From positions 930,001 to 994,000 of the forward strand of contig NZ_JAMJWC010000002.1 of NCBI RefSeq assembly GCF_023554555.1: 64,000 nucleotides of DNA, written 5' to 3'. The position numbers and the translations under genes were made by a program. The DNA comes from Sphingobacterium sp. lm-10 (GTDB lineage: Bacteria > Bacteroidota > Bacteroidia > Sphingobacteriales > Sphingobacteriaceae). Below are positions 61,833 through 64,000 of this stretch, in pieces. Each line of letters begins with the position of its first letter. Position 1 is the stretch's first letter. The notes beneath the pieces were generated by a model. That model was not told the DNA's origin, ran no database searches, and saw only the letters and a program-made list of their open reading frames with translations.

Positions 61833-63950
61833 ATGAACATTAGAAAGTCCATCTTGATTCGTGTGTACCTGGCCTTCGGGCTAATGGTGTTTGGCGCCCT
61901 ATTGGTGTTTGGCAAGCTGCTGCATGTGCAATATGTAGATGGTGATAAATGGCAGACTATTGCCGATTCACTCACCATAAAAGAGCGAGTGGTGGAGGCT
62001 GCGCGTGGGAATATCTATTCCAATGATGGTAGTTTGCTGGCGACTTCGGTACCTGAATACACCATACGCTTTGACGCCATGGCTATCCCAGAAGAGAATA
62101 GCGACGTGTTTCAGTCTAGAGTAGATTCTTTGGCGGCACGTCTTTCACAATTTTTTGGTGATAAATCGGCGAGACAATATTTGACGCAACTGAAAGAAGC
62201 CCGTGCTAAGGGGCAGCGATACATGCTATTAAAAAGAAATGTATCGCATCAGGACTTGAAGGAATTAAAGACATTTCCATTATTAAAAACCTTTAAAGAA
62301 GGACGCAGCCGTTTTTCTGGCGGCTTGATCGCAGTGCAGGAAAACAAACGCATTTTACCATTTACCAACTTAGCCGCACGTACCATCGGTTACCGCAATG
62401 AGGAATATAGAGTGGGGTTGGAAGGCGCCTTTGGTGATTATATCGAAGGAAAAAGCGGCATGCAAATGATGCAGCGCATCGCTGGTGGTGTTTGGGTGCC
62501 GGTTAGTCGGGAAGTAGAAATTGCGCCAGTAGATGGTTCTGATATCATTGCAACCATTGATGTGAACATGCAGGACATGGCACAGCGCGCTTTAGAAAAG
62601 CAATTAATTCAGAGCAACGCAGATAATGGCTGTGTGATCCTAATGGAAGTAGAAACAGGAGAAATCCGTGCTATTGCCAACTTTACCAAAGATACGGACG
62701 GTGTATACCGTGAGAAATTTAATTACGCCATAGCACAAGGAGCGGATCCAGGTTCGACCTTTAAGCTAGCTTCTTATTTGGCAGCGCTGGATGATGGTTA
62801 TGTAGATACGACCACCGTCATTGATATTGGTAATGGTACCTACAAAGTACCCTCACACACCATTCGTGATTCGCATGCGCCGAAGAAATCCCGAGTAAGT
62901 GTACAAGAAGCTTTTGAAGAATCCTCAAATGTGGCGGTGACGAAAATGATTCATACACATTACGGCAATAATCCGGGCAAATTCATTAACAAGCTACACA
63001 GTTGGGGCTTGAATAAACCATTGGGTTTACAGATTCCGGGTGAGGGTGATCCATGGGTAAAAACACCAGAAAGCAGATCCTGGAGTAAGTTGTCGCTTAT
63101 CCAGATGGCTTACGGTTATGAGATGAAGCTGACGCCATTGCAGACATTGACGCTGTATAATGCAGTGGCCAACGATGGTAAAATGATCGCTCCGCTATTC
63201 GTAAAAGAGATTCGCAATCTGGGAAATACGGTAGAGCGTTTTGAGGCGCGCGTGATCAACAAACAAATTGCGTCGGAAGAAGCAATCGACAAAATGCAGG
63301 GCATGATGCGCAGCGTCATGACCAACGGAACCGGAAAACGCTTGCGTAGCCCGTTGTATAACGCCGCCGGAAAGACCGGTACTGCGCAGATGGCCGATGG
63401 ATCGAGAGGATATGGTGCGCGTCGTTATCAATCTTCTTTTGCCGGATATTTTCCAGCAGAGAAGCCTAAATACAGCATGATTGTGGTAATTCGCAATCCA
63501 CGGAACGGCTATTATGGTGGTTCGGTTGCGGGGCCAGTATTCAAAGAATTGGCTGATATGGTCTATGCGAATGATTTAAGTCTGCACGCCAAATTCGAAA
63601 CGAGGAAAGTCAATAGTAAAGGGGATAAGACGCCACACACATTGGTTGGTTCTAAAGAAGCATCCGCCAAAGTGTACGCTTGGATGGGGTTGCAGGTAAA
63701 TGATTGGGCGGCGTTAACGCGTCCGGTAAAAGATAGTGCACAACGTAGTACAAATGCATTCACCGAAACCCAGTTTACAGAAGGCGTCGTGCCGAGTGTG
63801 CTGGGAATGGGATTAATGGATGCCATCTACGCGATGGAAAACGCTGGATTCAAAACTTCGGTAAAAGGAAAAGGACGCGTCGTGTCCCAATCGCTATTGG
63901 CCGGACAGAAGCTAACGGCAGGTTCTAAGGTTTTATTAGAATTAAATTAA
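61833..63950 (+). CDS. ftsI: Peptidoglycan transpeptidase FtsI/PBP3-type with a C-terminal PASTA domain
   Basis: The 705-residue class B penicillin-binding protein crosslinks septal peptidoglycan. It has an N-terminal transmembrane helix (LAFGLMVFGALLVFGKLL), a pedestal domain (RGNIYSNDGSLLATSVPEYT), and a transpeptidase domain with Ser308-x-x-Lys311 in PGSTFKLA, Ser364-Ser-Asn366 in ESSNVAV and Lys514-Thr-Gly in AGKTGTAQ. A single PASTA module follows (about 645-705, VVPSVLGMGLMDAIYAMENA). Length and PASTA ending are usual in Bacteroidota. It starts 21 nt after the ftsL-like gene. Confidence 0.96.
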   Translation: MNIRKSILIRVYLAFGLMVFGALLVFGKLLHVQYVDGDKWQTIADSLTIKERVVEAARGNIYSNDGSLLATSVPEYTIRFDAMAIPEENSDVFQSRVDSLAARLSQFFGDKSARQYLTQLKEARAKGQRYMLLKRNVSHQDLKELKTFPLLKTFKEGRSRFSGGLIAVQENKRILPFTNLAARTIGYRNEEYRVGLEGAFGDYIEGKSGMQMMQRIAGGVWVPVSREVEIAPVDGSDIIATIDVNMQDMAQRALEKQLIQSNADNGCVILMEVETGEIRAIANFTKDTDGVYREKFNYAIAQGADPGSTFKLASYLAALDDGYVDTTTVIDIGNGTYKVPSHTIRDSHAPKKSRVSVQEAFEESSNVAVTKMIHTHYGNNPGKFINKLHSWGLNKPLGLQIPGEGDPWVKTPESRSWSKLSLIQMAYGYEMKLTPLQTLTLYNAVANDGKMIAPLFVKEIRNLGNTVERFEARVINKQIASEEAIDKMQGMMRSVMTNGTGKRLRSPLYNAAGKTGTAQMADGSRGYGARRYQSSFAGYFPAEKPKYSMIVVIRNPRNGYYGGSVAGPVFKELADMVYANDLSLHAKFETRKVNSKGDKTPHTLVGSKEASAKVYAWMGLQVNDWAALTRPVKDSAQRSTNAFTETQFTEGVVPSVLGMGLMDAIYAMENAGFKTSVKGKGRVVSQSLLAGQKLTAGSKVLLELN

Positions 63951-63962
63951 ACACAGGATCGT

Positions 63963-64000
63963 ATGATATTGAAAGATCTACTTCATGCTGTTCCGGTTAA
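63963..64000 (+). CDS. murE: UDP-MurNAc-tripeptide synthetase MurE, N-terminal fragment
   Basis: The frame from ATG 63963 encodes MILKDLLHAVPV and continues off the right edge. This N-terminus (LKDLL-x-V) and the position straight after ftsI fit murE of the division cluster. Only 12 codons are visible, so the call rests on context. Confidence 0.6.
   Translation, partial: MILKDLLHAVPV

Overview
The window looks like a chromosomal stretch from a member of the Bacteroidota, most likely the family Sphingobacteriaceae (Sphingobacterium-like). The reasons are the short AMP nucleosidase, a PD-(D/E)xK protein beside holA, transketolase split into two genes, the gene order mraZ-rsmH-ftsL-ftsI-murE, many short lipoproteins, and Bacteroidota-type promoter boxes (TAnnTTTG) in front of many genes. 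No rRNA, tRNA, IS element, prophage or CRISPR array was seen. Species assignment is inference.

Layout. 1-7.2 kb: a partial lipoprotein with a degenerate alpha/beta-hydrolase fold, AMP nucleosidase, clpX-clpP, a solitary PD-(D/E)xK protein, holA, a small beta-barrel protein and a zinc metallopeptidase. 7.2-11.3 kb: a long AT-rich gap, then a three-gene operon of a circularly permuted ATP-grasp enzyme, an alpha-E protein and a transglutaminase-like protein. 11.4-23.8 kb: two tandem, paralogous tripartite RND efflux operons. The first in transcription order begins with a TetR regulator and is intact. The second has a 2-nt deletion in its pump gene. 23.9-31.4 kb: a cytochrome c/SCO/lipoprotein cluster, a DUF4442 protein, a 56-residue Cys/Lys-rich protein, uridine kinase, a LysM/double-psi-barrel protein, a DUF4905-like protein, nfeD, two very large palindromic terminators and a Gly/Trp/Arg-rich lipoprotein.

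31.5-43.6 kb: proS, a Rossmann-fold protein, a small membrane protein, a translationally coupled glycosyltransferase/flippase-like/glycosyltransferase set, a membrane-anchored DNase I-fold phosphatase/nuclease, a class III aminotransferase, an ECF sigma factor with a probable anti-sigma and an exported helical protein, and split transketolase. 43.8-59.6 kb: a lipoprotein, an exported formylglycine-generating enzyme with both active-site cysteines, an Nfu scaffold, purB, a tiny lipoprotein, an acyl-CoA dehydrogenase, yidC, pyrG, a GHL10-like hydrolase with a CBM9-like partner, queE, a LutB-like protein that has lost most iron-sulfur cysteines, and aspS. 59.6-64 kb: the start of the division and cell-wall cluster, with MraZ-like operator repeats at 10-bp spacing upstream of mraZ.

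Most of the window is housekeeping. The parts most worth a second look are the ATP-grasp/alpha-E/transglutaminase operon with its polyglutamine tail, the LutB-like protein without cluster ligands, the hydrolase-fold lipoprotein without its nucleophile, the broken duplicate RND pump, the secreted FGE, the Cys/Lys-rich mini-protein, and a set of promoter boxes so close to start codons that the mRNAs should be nearly leaderless.
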